DNA of 64,000 bases from Flavilitoribacter nigricans DSM 23189 = NBRC 102662 (GTDB taxonomy: Bacteria; Bacteroidota; Bacteroidia; Chitinophagales; Saprospiraceae), in contig NZ_PDUD01000002.1 in assembly GCF_002646595.1 (NCBI RefSeq), positions 124,001 to 188,000 on the forward strand, given 5' to 3'. The position numbers and the translations under genes are program-made. Positions within the stretch are counted from its first letter, which is position 1, and each line of letters begins with the position of its first letter. This document shows, in pieces, positions 1-8,903 of this stretch. The notes beneath the pieces were generated by a model, which saw only the letters and a program-made list of their open reading frames with translations, did no database searches and was not told where the DNA came from.

Positions 1-1017
1 ATCCCAATTCTGAATCACATCCGCGGCGGCCTCCCGGGCGTAAGCCAGGAATTTTTCGGGTTGCCCGTCGGCTTCTTCCCTTTCCGCGAGGTACATGAAT
101 AAATTGCGGAAAATGGCCTGCCCGAATACATTGCCCATCTCATTGAATTCCTGCCAGCCAACGTCGATCCATTTTTGACTTTTCACCCAGTAACGCACCA
201 CCTGATCCCGCTCGTAGTCCTCCCATTTTTGCAAACAGGCCTGGCGGTAGCGCTGATATTTAGCCTCATCCAGATAGGGTTTCAGAAAGGAGTGGTAGGC
301 GGCACAAACCGCCGCCAGTTGATCCAGGGTATTCTGGTAGTCGTAGGATTGCAGTTGCTCGCCGGGGTGGCCAATGTCATAGGGGCGGTGCGCGGTCGGT
401 CCGTTGTAATCCCGGTGCTGAAAAGCAAATTCCGCGTGCCAGAGGATCAGTTTGATCAGGTCCGGTGCGGAGTCATCCGCAAAATCTGCGTGCCAGCGAT
501 CAAAAAGGGCGGGATTGGAGGCGTAGAGTAATATCTCGTAGACCGCTTCCAGCGTATACGCTCCTCCATCGCGCGAAGGTCCGCCGCCCGCCACCTGGTT
601 TTCATTGCTGTACACCGGATCTTCGCTACCCCGCACATCGATAAAGAACTGGTAGGCCAGTTGGCTGGACAATTTTTCCAGCAAATGATCCGCGATCCAG
701 AACGGATGGGAATCGCCGTGCCCCGGTACCCGGACGATGAACTCTTCCGTCGCATTTTCCGGGTTAAAAGCCGTAAAGTCACCTACATAGCCGGTAATTT
801 TTCCTTTAAACAGCGGTTTGCCGCCGGTTTTTGCCGCCGGTAGGATCTCGAAAGCCGTACCGTCGGCAGCCCCGTAACAGACGAAGCGTTTGGCCTCACC
901 CAGATTATAGCCGGCCTGATTGACGATCGGTTTACTTTTGACCGATTGAGCGCTCAGCAGTTGGGAAAAACAACAGATAGAGATGGCGAAAAAGATGGCA
1001 GTACTTAGTATTTTCAT
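1..1017 (-). CDS. Six-hairpin (GH9-like) glycosidase, 3' end outside window
   Basis: Partial gene; the start is inside the window and the rest lies left of base 1. The first ~339 residues begin with a signal peptide ending near LLSAQS, so the product is exported. Residues ~30-110 (NQAGYNLGEAKRFVCYG onward) resemble the Ig-like domain that precedes GH9 endoglucanase catalytic domains. Residues ~115-339 are helical and aromatic-rich, as in (alpha/alpha)6 six-hairpin glycosidases. The GH9 catalytic residues would lie partly beyond the edge, so the family is tentative. The ATG overlaps the stop of the upstream GDSL-GH16 gene in an ATGA arrangement, which suggests translational coupling and makes this the last visible gene of the PUL operon. 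It probably cleaves an oligo- or polysaccharide in the periplasm or at the surface. Gene reality is well supported; function is moderate. Confidence 0.75.
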   Translation of the reverse strand, partial: MKILSTAIFFAISICCFSQLLSAQSVKSKPIVNQAGYNLGEAKRFVCYGAADGTAFEILPAAKTGGKPLFKGKITGYVGDFTAFNPENATEEFIVRVPGHGDSHPFWIADHLLEKLSSQLAYQFFIDVRGSEDPVYSNENQVAGGGPSRDGGAYTLEAVYEILLYASNPALFDRWHADFADDSAPDLIKLILWHAEFAFQHRDYNGPTAHRPYDIGHPGEQLQSYDYQNTLDQLAAVCAAYHSFLKPYLDEAKYQRYRQACLQKWEDYERDQVVRYWVKSQKWIDVGWQEFNEMGNVFGQAIFRNLFMYLAEREEADGQPEKFLAYAREAAADVIQNWD

Positions 1018-2495
1018 GGATTGTTCTTTTTGTAAAAACGGAAATAATCGTACCGGGCCCGGCTGGGTTCCTGATCCTCCCGGTTCCAGTTCGCAGCAAT
1101 AGCGGTCAGCCAGACGTTGATCTCATCGTGGGTGAAGCGATCGGCCGGATAGTCGGCTATCTGTGTGAGCGCACCGTCCACGTAAAAGCGGATCTCCCGT
1201 TCGGTCCACTCGAAACCGTAGACATGCCAGGCGTAAGGATCAAAGTTTTTGGGTACGGTCAGGTCGGCGGGCGGCTGGGGTAAGCGGCCCCATTCCTTGC
1301 CGTTCTCGTCCCAGACGATCACGTGCTGGGTGAAGCGATCCAGGCCGGATTGATCTTCATCGTGGCGATGTTCACTGGAGTTTTCAAAACCGTCGATCTC
1401 CGTGCGCCGGATGCCCGGATAAGTCGTATTCACCGCGCCCGCTTCATCGAAGGTAGCCGCCATTGCCCAGAAGGCATGGTGCCAGCCCTCATCGGTTTTC
1501 CCGTCGCCATCTTCATCCCGGCCGTCACCGAGGCTGGCGCGCACCTCGTAGTAACCGTAGCGGAAACGCCTTTTGGAAACGATACCGGCACCCGAGGCCC
1601 GTTTGCCGGCAATGGGTTGTTCGTGTACGCGCAGGTCCAGCACCAGGGCGCCGCCTTGCACCGAAACATTTTCGGCCAATTGGACACTCCGGTGTTTATT
1701 GTCCTTCCGGTAGCCCCAGCGACTGAGGTCCAGCATCGTACCGTTGAATTCATCGGACCATTCCAGTGCGTAGCCTGGCAAAGGAGAATCTTGTAACCAG
1801 TTCATGATCTCCGTGGCCACCAGTTCGTGACCGAGGCCGTTGATGTGGTTACCCTGAGCCATATAGGCCCGCAGGTCCTCCTTCCCGGCGATCTCCCGGA
1901 ATATTTGGTAACTGTCGACCAGTCCAAGACCGTAGTGCACCGCCAGTTCACGGATCTGCCGGGCGTGTTGCGCCAGCGGGGTATGCTCGGCCAGGATGTC
2001 CTCGCGGAGATCGGGAGTAGGTGTCAACAGGATCACTTTCACCGACTGGTCCAGGGCCGCGCGGATCATCTGTTCCCAGGCGACTTTGGCCCGCTCCAGG
2101 CCGATGCCGCGATCGTTGAGGGCATAGTCGATAAAGACCACATCCGGGCGGTGGGTTAATACTTCTGACGAAAACCGCCGGGCTCCCGATTCGGCCTGTT
2201 CCCCGCCGATAGCGGTCGTGATGGCATTGACTACCGCCCAGGGGTAAACCTCCTTTACCTTCTGCAGGCTCAGATGAGGATAGGCCTCCACCGTATGAAC
2301 GTTCGGGGTGGCAAAATAGCCGGCCGGCACCGAGTGGCCGTGAAATACCAGGTTGACGGTCCGGTTCTGCGGCCATTTCTTTTGCAGTTCCATTTTCACG
2401 TCCGCCAGATAATCGGTCGGGCTCGACTGGGTCAAGGCGTCCTTAGCCACTACCAACGACAGCAAATAAATAACGATCAGCATTTTGCTTCTCAT
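1014..2495 (-). CDS. Secreted SGNH/GDSL esterase-GH16 glycoside hydrolase fusion
   Basis: 493 residues with an N-terminal signal peptide (to about residue 23). Residues ~45-235 form an SGNH-hydrolase domain: block I reads FHGHSVPAG with candidate nucleophile Ser55, block III has ALND (residues 125-128) and block V has QGNHINGLG (214-222). The usual triad Asp three residues before the His is Gln214 here. Residues ~240-493 form a GH16 beta-jelly roll with the catalytic signature TEIDGFE, giving Glu366, Asp368 and Glu371, all present. An insert at 323-337 (DEDGDGKTDE) looks like a calcium-binding DxDxDG loop. The likely role is coupled deacylation and endo-cleavage of a beta-linked polysaccharide; the substrate is not identifiable from the sequence. 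It lies 31 bp after the GH31 gene and overlaps the next gene by 4 bp. An alternative start at Met5 is possible. Confidence 0.88.
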   Translation of the reverse strand: MRSKMLIVIYLLSLVVAKDALTQSSPTDYLADVKMELQKKWPQNRTVNLVFHGHSVPAGYFATPNVHTVEAYPHLSLQKVKEVYPWAVVNAITTAIGGEQAESGARRFSSEVLTHRPDVVFIDYALNDRGIGLERAKVAWEQMIRAALDQSVKVILLTPTPDLREDILAEHTPLAQHARQIRELAVHYGLGLVDSYQIFREIAGKEDLRAYMAQGNHINGLGHELVATEIMNWLQDSPLPGYALEWSDEFNGTMLDLSRWGYRKDNKHRSVQLAENVSVQGGALVLDLRVHEQPIAGKRASGAGIVSKRRFRYGYYEVRASLGDGRDEDGDGKTDEGWHHAFWAMAATFDEAGAVNTTYPGIRRTEIDGFENSSEHRHDEDQSGLDRFTQHVIVWDENGKEWGRLPQPPADLTVPKNFDPYAWHVYGFEWTEREIRFYVDGALTQIADYPADRFTHDEINVWLTAIAANWNREDQEPSRARYDYFRFYKKNNP

Positions 2496-2526
2496 AGCTC
2501 CGTACTTTAATTAGGGTAAACGGTTG

Positions 2527-4833
2527 CTACCGGATCCGGTAATTCTGTCCGGGTTCCAGCCGAAACTGGTAGGCGTGCCGAACCAGTTCTACTTCCACCT
2601 TATCCCCACTGGCGGCATTGGTCACCTGTAGGGCCTCCCAGTCCTTCACATCGATGCTGATCTCGCTTTGGGTCGTGCCGTCGGTATGCCAGAAGGTTGT
2701 TTCGGACTTGGGGTTGATCGGATACAACCGGCCGAAAAGCACGCCATTCTCCCGCTCCACCACGAAACCCGTACCGCCCACGAAGAGCGGCACCTTGCTC
2801 AGCGGGATCGGGAAATTTTTCAACATCTTCCCACCTTCGTAGAACTGCCCGTTGTCGTAATCCATCCATTGCCCGGCCGGCAGGTAGATGTTTCTGCTTT
2901 CCGCCCGGTCGTAATCATTACCGAACAGGGGCGCAGCCAGCAGCGATTCACCGATCAGCCATTCGTAGCGGTGATTGGTCGTATCGATACCTTCGTAAAC
3001 CTGGGCATCATCCGGATAGACGAGCGGCAGGGGCGTCATCGGATACGGGAAGCCGGTCTCGGTGGCCCGCACGGCATTACTGTAGATGTGCGGTACGAGG
3101 CGATCGTGCAGATGAGCGGCCTGGAGACAGAGCCGGTTGACCTCCTCATCAAAATTCCAGGGGCCGAAACCGAAGGCCATGGAGGGATTGAGCGCCGCAA
3201 ACTGGGCGTAGCGGATAAGGTAGATCCGCAGTTTTTCCCGGGACTCTTCCCCGAAACGGCCGGTGGCCAGACCGGTACCGCCCACGATGTCCGGATAGAC
3301 GTTCGGAAATCCGGAATAGGCGTAAGCCAGACCGTTGATGGGACCGCGATCCTGATCCTGATTATAATTGAAATCATCGTAGCGATGGATATCAGCCGGA
3401 GAACCCAGGTAATTGTTGCGCCCCATAATGTAGACGCCCTGGTCCATCAATTTCCGGTTGACGGGATCGATCAGGTCATCGGGCAGCATTTTGGGCCAGT
3501 GGAAAAGATCTTCTTTGAAACCATCCACCCCGTAATCCAGCCATTTTTTGCACAGGTTGACGTACCAGTCGACCGCTTCCGATTTGCGGGAATTCAGCAG
3601 ATAGACCGGAACGCGGGGAAATCCGACTTTCTGCAATTCGGCCGTGCCGTTCTCATCGGTCAGGAAATATCCTTTTTCCAGCCCTTCGTCGGTAAATGGT
3701 CCACCGGGGATAAAGCCGATCCGCAGGCCGATGGTGAAGATCAGATCCTTCTGGTGAAAATAGTCAATGAATCCCTTGGGGTCCGGATAGATCTCCGGGT
3801 CCCACATCCCAAAGCTGGTGGTCGCCTGTAGTTTTTTGGCCGCTTCCGATTTGGTCTCCGAGGTGTAGGGGGTTCCGTGTTCGTCAAACTCTCCTACTCC
3901 ACGGGGCCAGAAGCCCGACCCGACCACCATCCAGCGCAGCGGATAGCCGTAATCCAGATACTGGTCGATATTCTCTTTAACGGATTTGCTATTAGTGTTC
4001 CAGGCCAGCGCCCCGAAAGCTTCCCAGCCTACGCCGAACCAGGCGGATTTCGGTTTGTACACCGGATAACCTTCCCGGTTGCGGGCGTCCAGAAAAGCGG
4101 CGTAGATCTCTTTGGCATCTCCTACGAAATAATAGAAAGCCGGCAGCTTACTAACCCCGCGGGATCCCTGGGCATTTTCCGTATCCGTGATCCGGATTAC
4201 CTTGTGTTCCGGCTCCATATTAACCTCGGCGAAGCCCGCCTGCGGGAAGATGGTAAAATTACTGATCATCCGGTCCGAGCCGTTGTTACGCACCAATGGA
4301 TCCCGTACGAAATTGTTCAGCACCAGATCGCCGCGGCCGTCTCCGTAGGCGGCATTGTCGGCCATGCCGAAAGCCGGGGCCAGACCGCCCGTGCGCAGGA
4401 TGATGCTGTGCTCTCCGGAGGCTTCGGCCGGAGTGACCTCCAGCTTGATCGCATGCGGCATCATCGCTATTGCAACGGTAGCTTTTTGTCCGCCGGTGGT
4501 GGTTACCTCCAGGGTCAGTTGATCGGCTGTGGACGACAGTAGCTGGGTAGTGGCTACCGCTTCGGCCTCCTGCTCCCCCTGTCCGATTTGAAGTCCGGAG
4601 GAAGTATGGGCCGGAGCAATTGTTGTCCCATCCGGCCGCGAGAACTGGTACCGAAACCCGGCTTTCTCCAGTTCAAAGGTGTAGGTCGGTGTGTTCACCA
4701 CTACCTTGTCATCACTGTCGACCAGGGAGATCTCTTCGGCCGAACGGCACTGTTGGAACAATAGGCCGGCTAACAGGGCAACGCACCAGTAGGTCATTGG
4801 CCCGCTGAAAATTCTTTTAAGATCGCAAAGCAT
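2527..4833 (-). CDS. GH31 family alpha-glycosidase, lipoprotein
   Basis: 768 residues. The N terminus has a hydrophobic stretch ending LLFQQC (Cys29), a lipobox that predicts a lipid-anchored periplasmic or surface enzyme. The start may be Met13, which gives a more typical short lipoprotein signal. Residues ~45-260 are the N-terminal beta-sandwich and ~265-600 the catalytic barrel, followed by beta domains. The GH31 nucleophile region is GVDGFKEDLFH, with Asp442 as candidate nucleophile. NVYPDIVGG supplies Asp515 as candidate acid/base, at the usual spacing. GH31 enzymes release alpha-glucose, alpha-xylose or related sugars from non-reducing ends by a retaining mechanism; the exact specificity is not readable here. 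It lies between the cytoplasmic FAD oxidoreductase and the SGNH-GH16 gene, with gaps of 61 and 31 bp, as part of one long operon. Confidence 0.9.
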   Translation of the reverse strand: MLCDLKRIFSGPMTYWCVALLAGLLFQQCRSAEEISLVDSDDKVVVNTPTYTFELEKAGFRYQFSRPDGTTIAPAHTSSGLQIGQGEQEAEAVATTQLLSSTADQLTLEVTTTGGQKATVAIAMMPHAIKLEVTPAEASGEHSIILRTGGLAPAFGMADNAAYGDGRGDLVLNNFVRDPLVRNNGSDRMISNFTIFPQAGFAEVNMEPEHKVIRITDTENAQGSRGVSKLPAFYYFVGDAKEIYAAFLDARNREGYPVYKPKSAWFGVGWEAFGALAWNTNSKSVKENIDQYLDYGYPLRWMVVGSGFWPRGVGEFDEHGTPYTSETKSEAAKKLQATTSFGMWDPEIYPDPKGFIDYFHQKDLIFTIGLRIGFIPGGPFTDEGLEKGYFLTDENGTAELQKVGFPRVPVYLLNSRKSEAVDWYVNLCKKWLDYGVDGFKEDLFHWPKMLPDDLIDPVNRKLMDQGVYIMGRNNYLGSPADIHRYDDFNYNQDQDRGPINGLAYAYSGFPNVYPDIVGGTGLATGRFGEESREKLRIYLIRYAQFAALNPSMAFGFGPWNFDEEVNRLCLQAAHLHDRLVPHIYSNAVRATETGFPYPMTPLPLVYPDDAQVYEGIDTTNHRYEWLIGESLLAAPLFGNDYDRAESRNIYLPAGQWMDYDNGQFYEGGKMLKNFPIPLSKVPLFVGGTGFVVERENGVLFGRLYPINPKSETTFWHTDGTTQSEISIDVKDWEALQVTNAASGDKVEVELVRHAYQFRLEPGQNYRIR

Positions 4834-4894
4834 GTTTGGTTGGTTTATTTCGATTGTCTGATGGTTCTACAAATGGCTAGCGGAGTTCCGGGCC

Positions 4895-7174
4895 TCAAAA
4901 GCACATTACTTCAAACAGGGCAGCCGGGGTAGTCGGCAGCGGCCGTTGCAGGATGAGCTGCAGGTGATCCGTTTCGATCGGTTCGTCCAGACGGATTCGG
5001 TTGATCGCCTGGTGATTGTCGTCTACCGCCACCAGCGTATAGGTGCTGCAGTTCTTCAGCTCGTACCCACGTACGCAAAAGGGCACCACCGATTCCGGAT
5101 GACCGTGTAGGGTCGACTCCAGCGGATGATCGTAATCGGGGTCGAAAAAGAGGACGATCTCCCGGATAGTCTTTTTCTCCGGCCAGTAAATATCAATGGC
5201 GCATTGCTCCCGGTCCGGATCCGCTACATAGGCGTTGGATGTATTTTCCGGGCGAACGCGACCGTTGTTCAGATTTTCCGGTCCGAAACAGGCGATGGCC
5301 GGTTGGATCTGCATCGCAATATTGTGGCCTTCCGGGCGGCGACTGGGGGTCCAGAATTCAAAAGCGTCGATTCCGATATGGGCCGGTGGATCCTGCCGTC
5401 CGTAATTGGAAACGGCTTTGTTGTGTTTATTAAATACCGAAAGGATACCACTGATGCGCGTTTCGGAACCTCTGATTTCCAGGTCCGGATTGGCCTCAAA
5501 ACAAAGGAAGGCATACTGGCGATGGTCCAGGGTTTTGCTGACCATGATGGTCACTTCCTGTTCGCCGGGCTTCAGTTCGAAGATCTGGGTTTCCAGCGTT
5601 ACATCCGGCGTATGATTCTGGATTTTGGAACTGGTGCGCCATTCCACTTTCAGTTCGGTAGCCCGCTTCGCCCGCACCGATACCCGGAATTTGTAAGCGG
5701 TATCCGCCTCCAGCGGCAACATCTGCCCGGTGGAGAATTGGAGCGGCATCCAGGGGCCGTCGAATGGCAGCTCGGCTAAAGTCAGCGCGCTATCCGCCGT
5801 GATCCGGGCGTCGCGCATCAGGTTGTCGGGATCTTCGCTGGGCAGTTGGGGAATACTCTGGCCCCGCCGGTTCAGCGCCCGTTGCAGCAGCACGATGCGC
5901 TCCGGATCGGACAGATCGCGGGGCAGCCAGTTGTTTTCTACCGCCAGCACCGCCGCCATGGCTACCGCCTGCGCGCCGTGGGCACAGGTACCCATTACAC
6001 GCGAAGACCCAAAGGCCACGTGGGAAGCGCTGATAATCCGGCCGGCCAGGAAAAGATTATCGATATCCTTGCTGTAATAGCAGCGATAAGGGATCTGGTA
6101 AACCCCTTTGGCGTGCCACTGGTTGCAACCGGGCTGATCACTGTAAATACCGTCGGCCGGATGCAGGTCCAGCGACCAGCCGCCAAAAGACACTGCATCG
6201 TAATGTTCCCGCTGTTCGACCACGTCCTTTTGGTGCAGCATATAATCGCCTTCGAAGCGACGACTTTCCCGTTTACCGGGAATGGTCCCGACCCATTCCA
6301 GGGTCAGATTTTCCGTTCCGGGAAACTGGCCGCTGTTCTTAACGTGATCCCAGATCCCGTAGATCACCCGCCAGAGTTCCCATTTGATCTCTTCGGACTG
6401 GTGGACCGTATCCAGCCGGCCGCCGTATTCTACCCACCACAGCCGGCAACCGTCGTCCTGTACCTGAAAGTTGCGGATCCGCGGCAGCTCTCCGGCGTTT
6501 TTCAGCGCATAAGAGGGCGCAACGAATCGCACCGGTTGGCCGACATCCTTGGTATAAAAATAAATGGAGTGACCAAGCAACTCGCCGTAGTCCTCCACAT
6601 CGGGTGCAAAACCTTCATCGAATTCATCCGCTTTTTCCGCTCCCATACGAAAGGAGGCTCCGGAAAGAAAGGCAATGATGCCGTCGCCGGATGCATCGCA
6701 GAACAGCGGGGCCTGCATGCGGTAACGGGTAGAATTCTGACTACAAAAACCGATCACGCTGTCAATCCGGTGGTCATCGGATTTCTCTACCTCGTATACC
6801 ATGGTATTGAGCAGGAGCGTAATATTGGGTTCATCACTGACCTTTTCCAGCAGGATGGTATCCAGGATCAGTGGGTTGCCTTCTTTATTGCGATAGAGGT
6901 TTTCCACCAGTATTTCGTCGATCACCCCACCTTCCCGCGCCCAGCGGTTATTGTTCCCCATGTGGGATGTCGCTCCCAGTATCCAGAGCCGGACCTCGCT
7001 GGAGGCATTCCCCCCCAGTACCGGCCGATCCTGCACCAACACCACCTTAATACCCGCGCGGGCCGCCGTCAGGGCGCCGCACACTCCGGACATACCGCCG
7101 CCCACGATCACCAGATCGGCCTCCAGTTTTTCTTCTTTTGGTGCTCTGCTACCTTTGAATTCACTTTTTATCAT
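4895..7174 (-). CDS. Cytoplasmic FAD-dependent oxidoreductase (PF12831 type) with C-terminal beta-sandwich
   Basis: 759 residues without a signal peptide, so probably cytoplasmic. The dinucleotide-binding motif GGGMSG is at residues 25-30, followed by RPVLGGNASSEVR, which is shared with the two secreted paralogues in this locus. A GKRESRR motif in the middle is also shared. The C-terminal ~170 residues look like a discoidin (F5/8 type C)-like sandwich. The PF12831 fold suggests oxidation or reduction of a sugar-like substrate on FAD; the substrate is unknown. It is 44 bp downstream of the sodium:solute symporter, so a reasonable inference is that it acts on what the symporter imports, for example on an oxidised sugar made outside by the paralogues. 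It differs from them in lacking both the N-terminal exported domain and an adjacent flavin-carrier gene. Confidence 0.85.
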   Translation of the reverse strand: MIKSEFKGSRAPKEEKLEADLVIVGGGMSGVCGALTAARAGIKVVLVQDRPVLGGNASSEVRLWILGATSHMGNNNRWAREGGVIDEILVENLYRNKEGNPLILDTILLEKVSDEPNITLLLNTMVYEVEKSDDHRIDSVIGFCSQNSTRYRMQAPLFCDASGDGIIAFLSGASFRMGAEKADEFDEGFAPDVEDYGELLGHSIYFYTKDVGQPVRFVAPSYALKNAGELPRIRNFQVQDDGCRLWWVEYGGRLDTVHQSEEIKWELWRVIYGIWDHVKNSGQFPGTENLTLEWVGTIPGKRESRRFEGDYMLHQKDVVEQREHYDAVSFGGWSLDLHPADGIYSDQPGCNQWHAKGVYQIPYRCYYSKDIDNLFLAGRIISASHVAFGSSRVMGTCAHGAQAVAMAAVLAVENNWLPRDLSDPERIVLLQRALNRRGQSIPQLPSEDPDNLMRDARITADSALTLAELPFDGPWMPLQFSTGQMLPLEADTAYKFRVSVRAKRATELKVEWRTSSKIQNHTPDVTLETQIFELKPGEQEVTIMVSKTLDHRQYAFLCFEANPDLEIRGSETRISGILSVFNKHNKAVSNYGRQDPPAHIGIDAFEFWTPSRRPEGHNIAMQIQPAIACFGPENLNNGRVRPENTSNAYVADPDREQCAIDIYWPEKKTIREIVLFFDPDYDHPLESTLHGHPESVVPFCVRGYELKNCSTYTLVAVDDNHQAINRIRLDEPIETDHLQLILQRPLPTTPAALFEVMCF

Positions 7175-7218
7175 GATGGATTATTTTTTAGTAAAAGATT
7201 AGTCCTCCGCAACGACCC

Positions 7219-8874
7219 TTACTTCCGTTGCAGCGTATTAGGGTGCATCCATACGGATAGCGCCAACAGACAGGCGCCCATAAGCATAACCAGCCAGCGG
7301 GCATCGGTCGCGATGGCGCCCAGGCCCATAATGAGCAGTCCGATAAGTCCCAGCATAACCGCCAGCACTTTCAGACCGTATTTATTTTGTTGACCGGATG
7401 CCGCTTCCTCGGCGGCCGTAGTGACCGTTTTTTTGCGATTGGCGAAAGCCAGATAATCCGCACTGATCTGTCCCCGGCTGTAGGCCCAGAGTTCATATCC
7501 GGCCAGCAGAATAAAAGGGATGAGCGCGCCGGCCAGCATCTCCTGGGCGCGGTCCAGGCTGAGGCCGATGGTATATGGCGTTATAAATTTAAAGAAAACG
7601 TTGATACCCAGTGCGATCAACGTACAGGCCAGGATAGACCGGCCGGTATGGCGTTTGGAAAACATCGCCCAGATCGGCGGCCCGTACAGCGAACAACCCG
7701 TAACGGCGCCCACACTCAGTACCACTTCCACAATACCGCCGGCCGCCGGTACCAGTAAGGCCACGCCGATGGTGCCGAGCCCGAACAGGATGGTACTCCA
7801 GCGGGCCACCTTCATGGTCTGCGCGTTGGAGGCATTGGGCCGGAAGATCTTGTAGAGGTCATTGGTCAGCACCGCTGCCGACAGGTTGAGGGTCGTATTG
7901 ACGGAACTTGCCGTAGCAAAGATCATCCCCCCCAGCATCAGTCCCAGCATACCTACGGGCAGTACGGCTTTGCAGATCAGTAAATAAGCTCCTTCATTTT
8001 CCAGGCCGCTGAGTTCGGGATTGATCACCCGGTAAAGCATCGGCGGCAGCATCCAGATGAGCGGACTGATCAGGTACAGTCCACCGAAAAGATAGCCGAC
8101 TTTGCGGGCCGAGCGTTCGTTCTTTACGCTGGTGTAACGCTGTACATAAGCCCAGTTACCACCGATAAAAATGGTATTGTAGATCATGAAGGCCAGAATA
8201 AAACCGAAGGTATATTCGCCGTTGGTCAGGGAGAAGAAGGTTTCCGGTGCCTGTTCGAGAAAGCGCGGCAGGCCGTCCGCCATTTTTATCGCCAGCGGCA
8301 CCACGATCAATACGGCCGCCGTCAGGATCACAAACTGCAGTACATCGGTAATGATCACGGCCCACAGACCGCCGACCGCCGTGTAAATGAGGATCAGTAC
8401 CCCCAGCAGCACGATACAGGCATTGATGGAAAATCCGGTAGAGACGTTCACGATCTTCGCTACCGGGTACAAAAAAGCCCCGGTATAGGCCAGCGATAGC
8501 AACAGGATCAGGTAGGTATAAAATTGCTGGATCCGGTCTCCCAGACGCAGGCGAATGAATTCCGCCACCGTCAGCACCCCGGTCTTTCGCCAACGGGGAG
8601 CGATGATGCCGCCCACCAAAAAGCCGGCAGCCGCCATGGTGAGTTGGATCACGATCGCCACCAGGCCGTACTCGTAGGCGATAGAGCCCCAAACCACAAA
8701 AGTACCGGCAGAGAAAAAACTCATAAACAGGGAAAGTCCGCTGATACTCCAGGGAACCGCGCCTCCGGCCGCAAAGTAGGATTTCATATCCGAACCGCTG
8801 TGGCGAAAGGATAATCCGGCCATGACAATCAGCACGGAAAACAGGATGATGACGATATAGTCGAGATTATGCAT
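7219..8874 (-). CDS. Sodium:solute symporter (SSF family)
   Basis: 551 residues from the chosen Met, which lies immediately before the first membrane segment (HNLDYIVIILFSVLIV). An upstream in-frame Met at 8922 would add 16 hydrophilic residues and overlap the preceding gene by 19 bp; the shorter form fits SSF proteins better. About 13-14 hydrophobic segments are visible. They include the glycine-rich TM1-TM2 region with FFSAGTFVVWGS and a conserved Gly/Ala-rich TM4-TM6 block, typical of SSF transporters. SSF carriers couple sodium entry to uptake of sugars, sialic acid or carboxylates. Its place between the periplasmic flavin cassettes and the cytoplasmic FAD oxidoreductase suggests it imports the mono- or oligosaccharide product, possibly oxidised. 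The C terminus has two extra hydrophobic segments after a charged linker. Confidence 0.9.
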   Translation of the reverse strand: MHNLDYIVIILFSVLIVMAGLSFRHSGSDMKSYFAAGGAVPWSISGLSLFMSFFSAGTFVVWGSIAYEYGLVAIVIQLTMAAAGFLVGGIIAPRWRKTGVLTVAEFIRLRLGDRIQQFYTYLILLLSLAYTGAFLYPVAKIVNVSTGFSINACIVLLGVLILIYTAVGGLWAVIITDVLQFVILTAAVLIVVPLAIKMADGLPRFLEQAPETFFSLTNGEYTFGFILAFMIYNTIFIGGNWAYVQRYTSVKNERSARKVGYLFGGLYLISPLIWMLPPMLYRVINPELSGLENEGAYLLICKAVLPVGMLGLMLGGMIFATASSVNTTLNLSAAVLTNDLYKIFRPNASNAQTMKVARWSTILFGLGTIGVALLVPAAGGIVEVVLSVGAVTGCSLYGPPIWAMFSKRHTGRSILACTLIALGINVFFKFITPYTIGLSLDRAQEMLAGALIPFILLAGYELWAYSRGQISADYLAFANRKKTVTTAAEEAASGQQNKYGLKVLAVMLGLIGLLIMGLGAIATDARWLVMLMGACLLALSVWMHPNTLQRK

Positions 8875-8903
8875 GTTCAGGTTTGTTAGCCGTTTTGTCG
8901 TTG

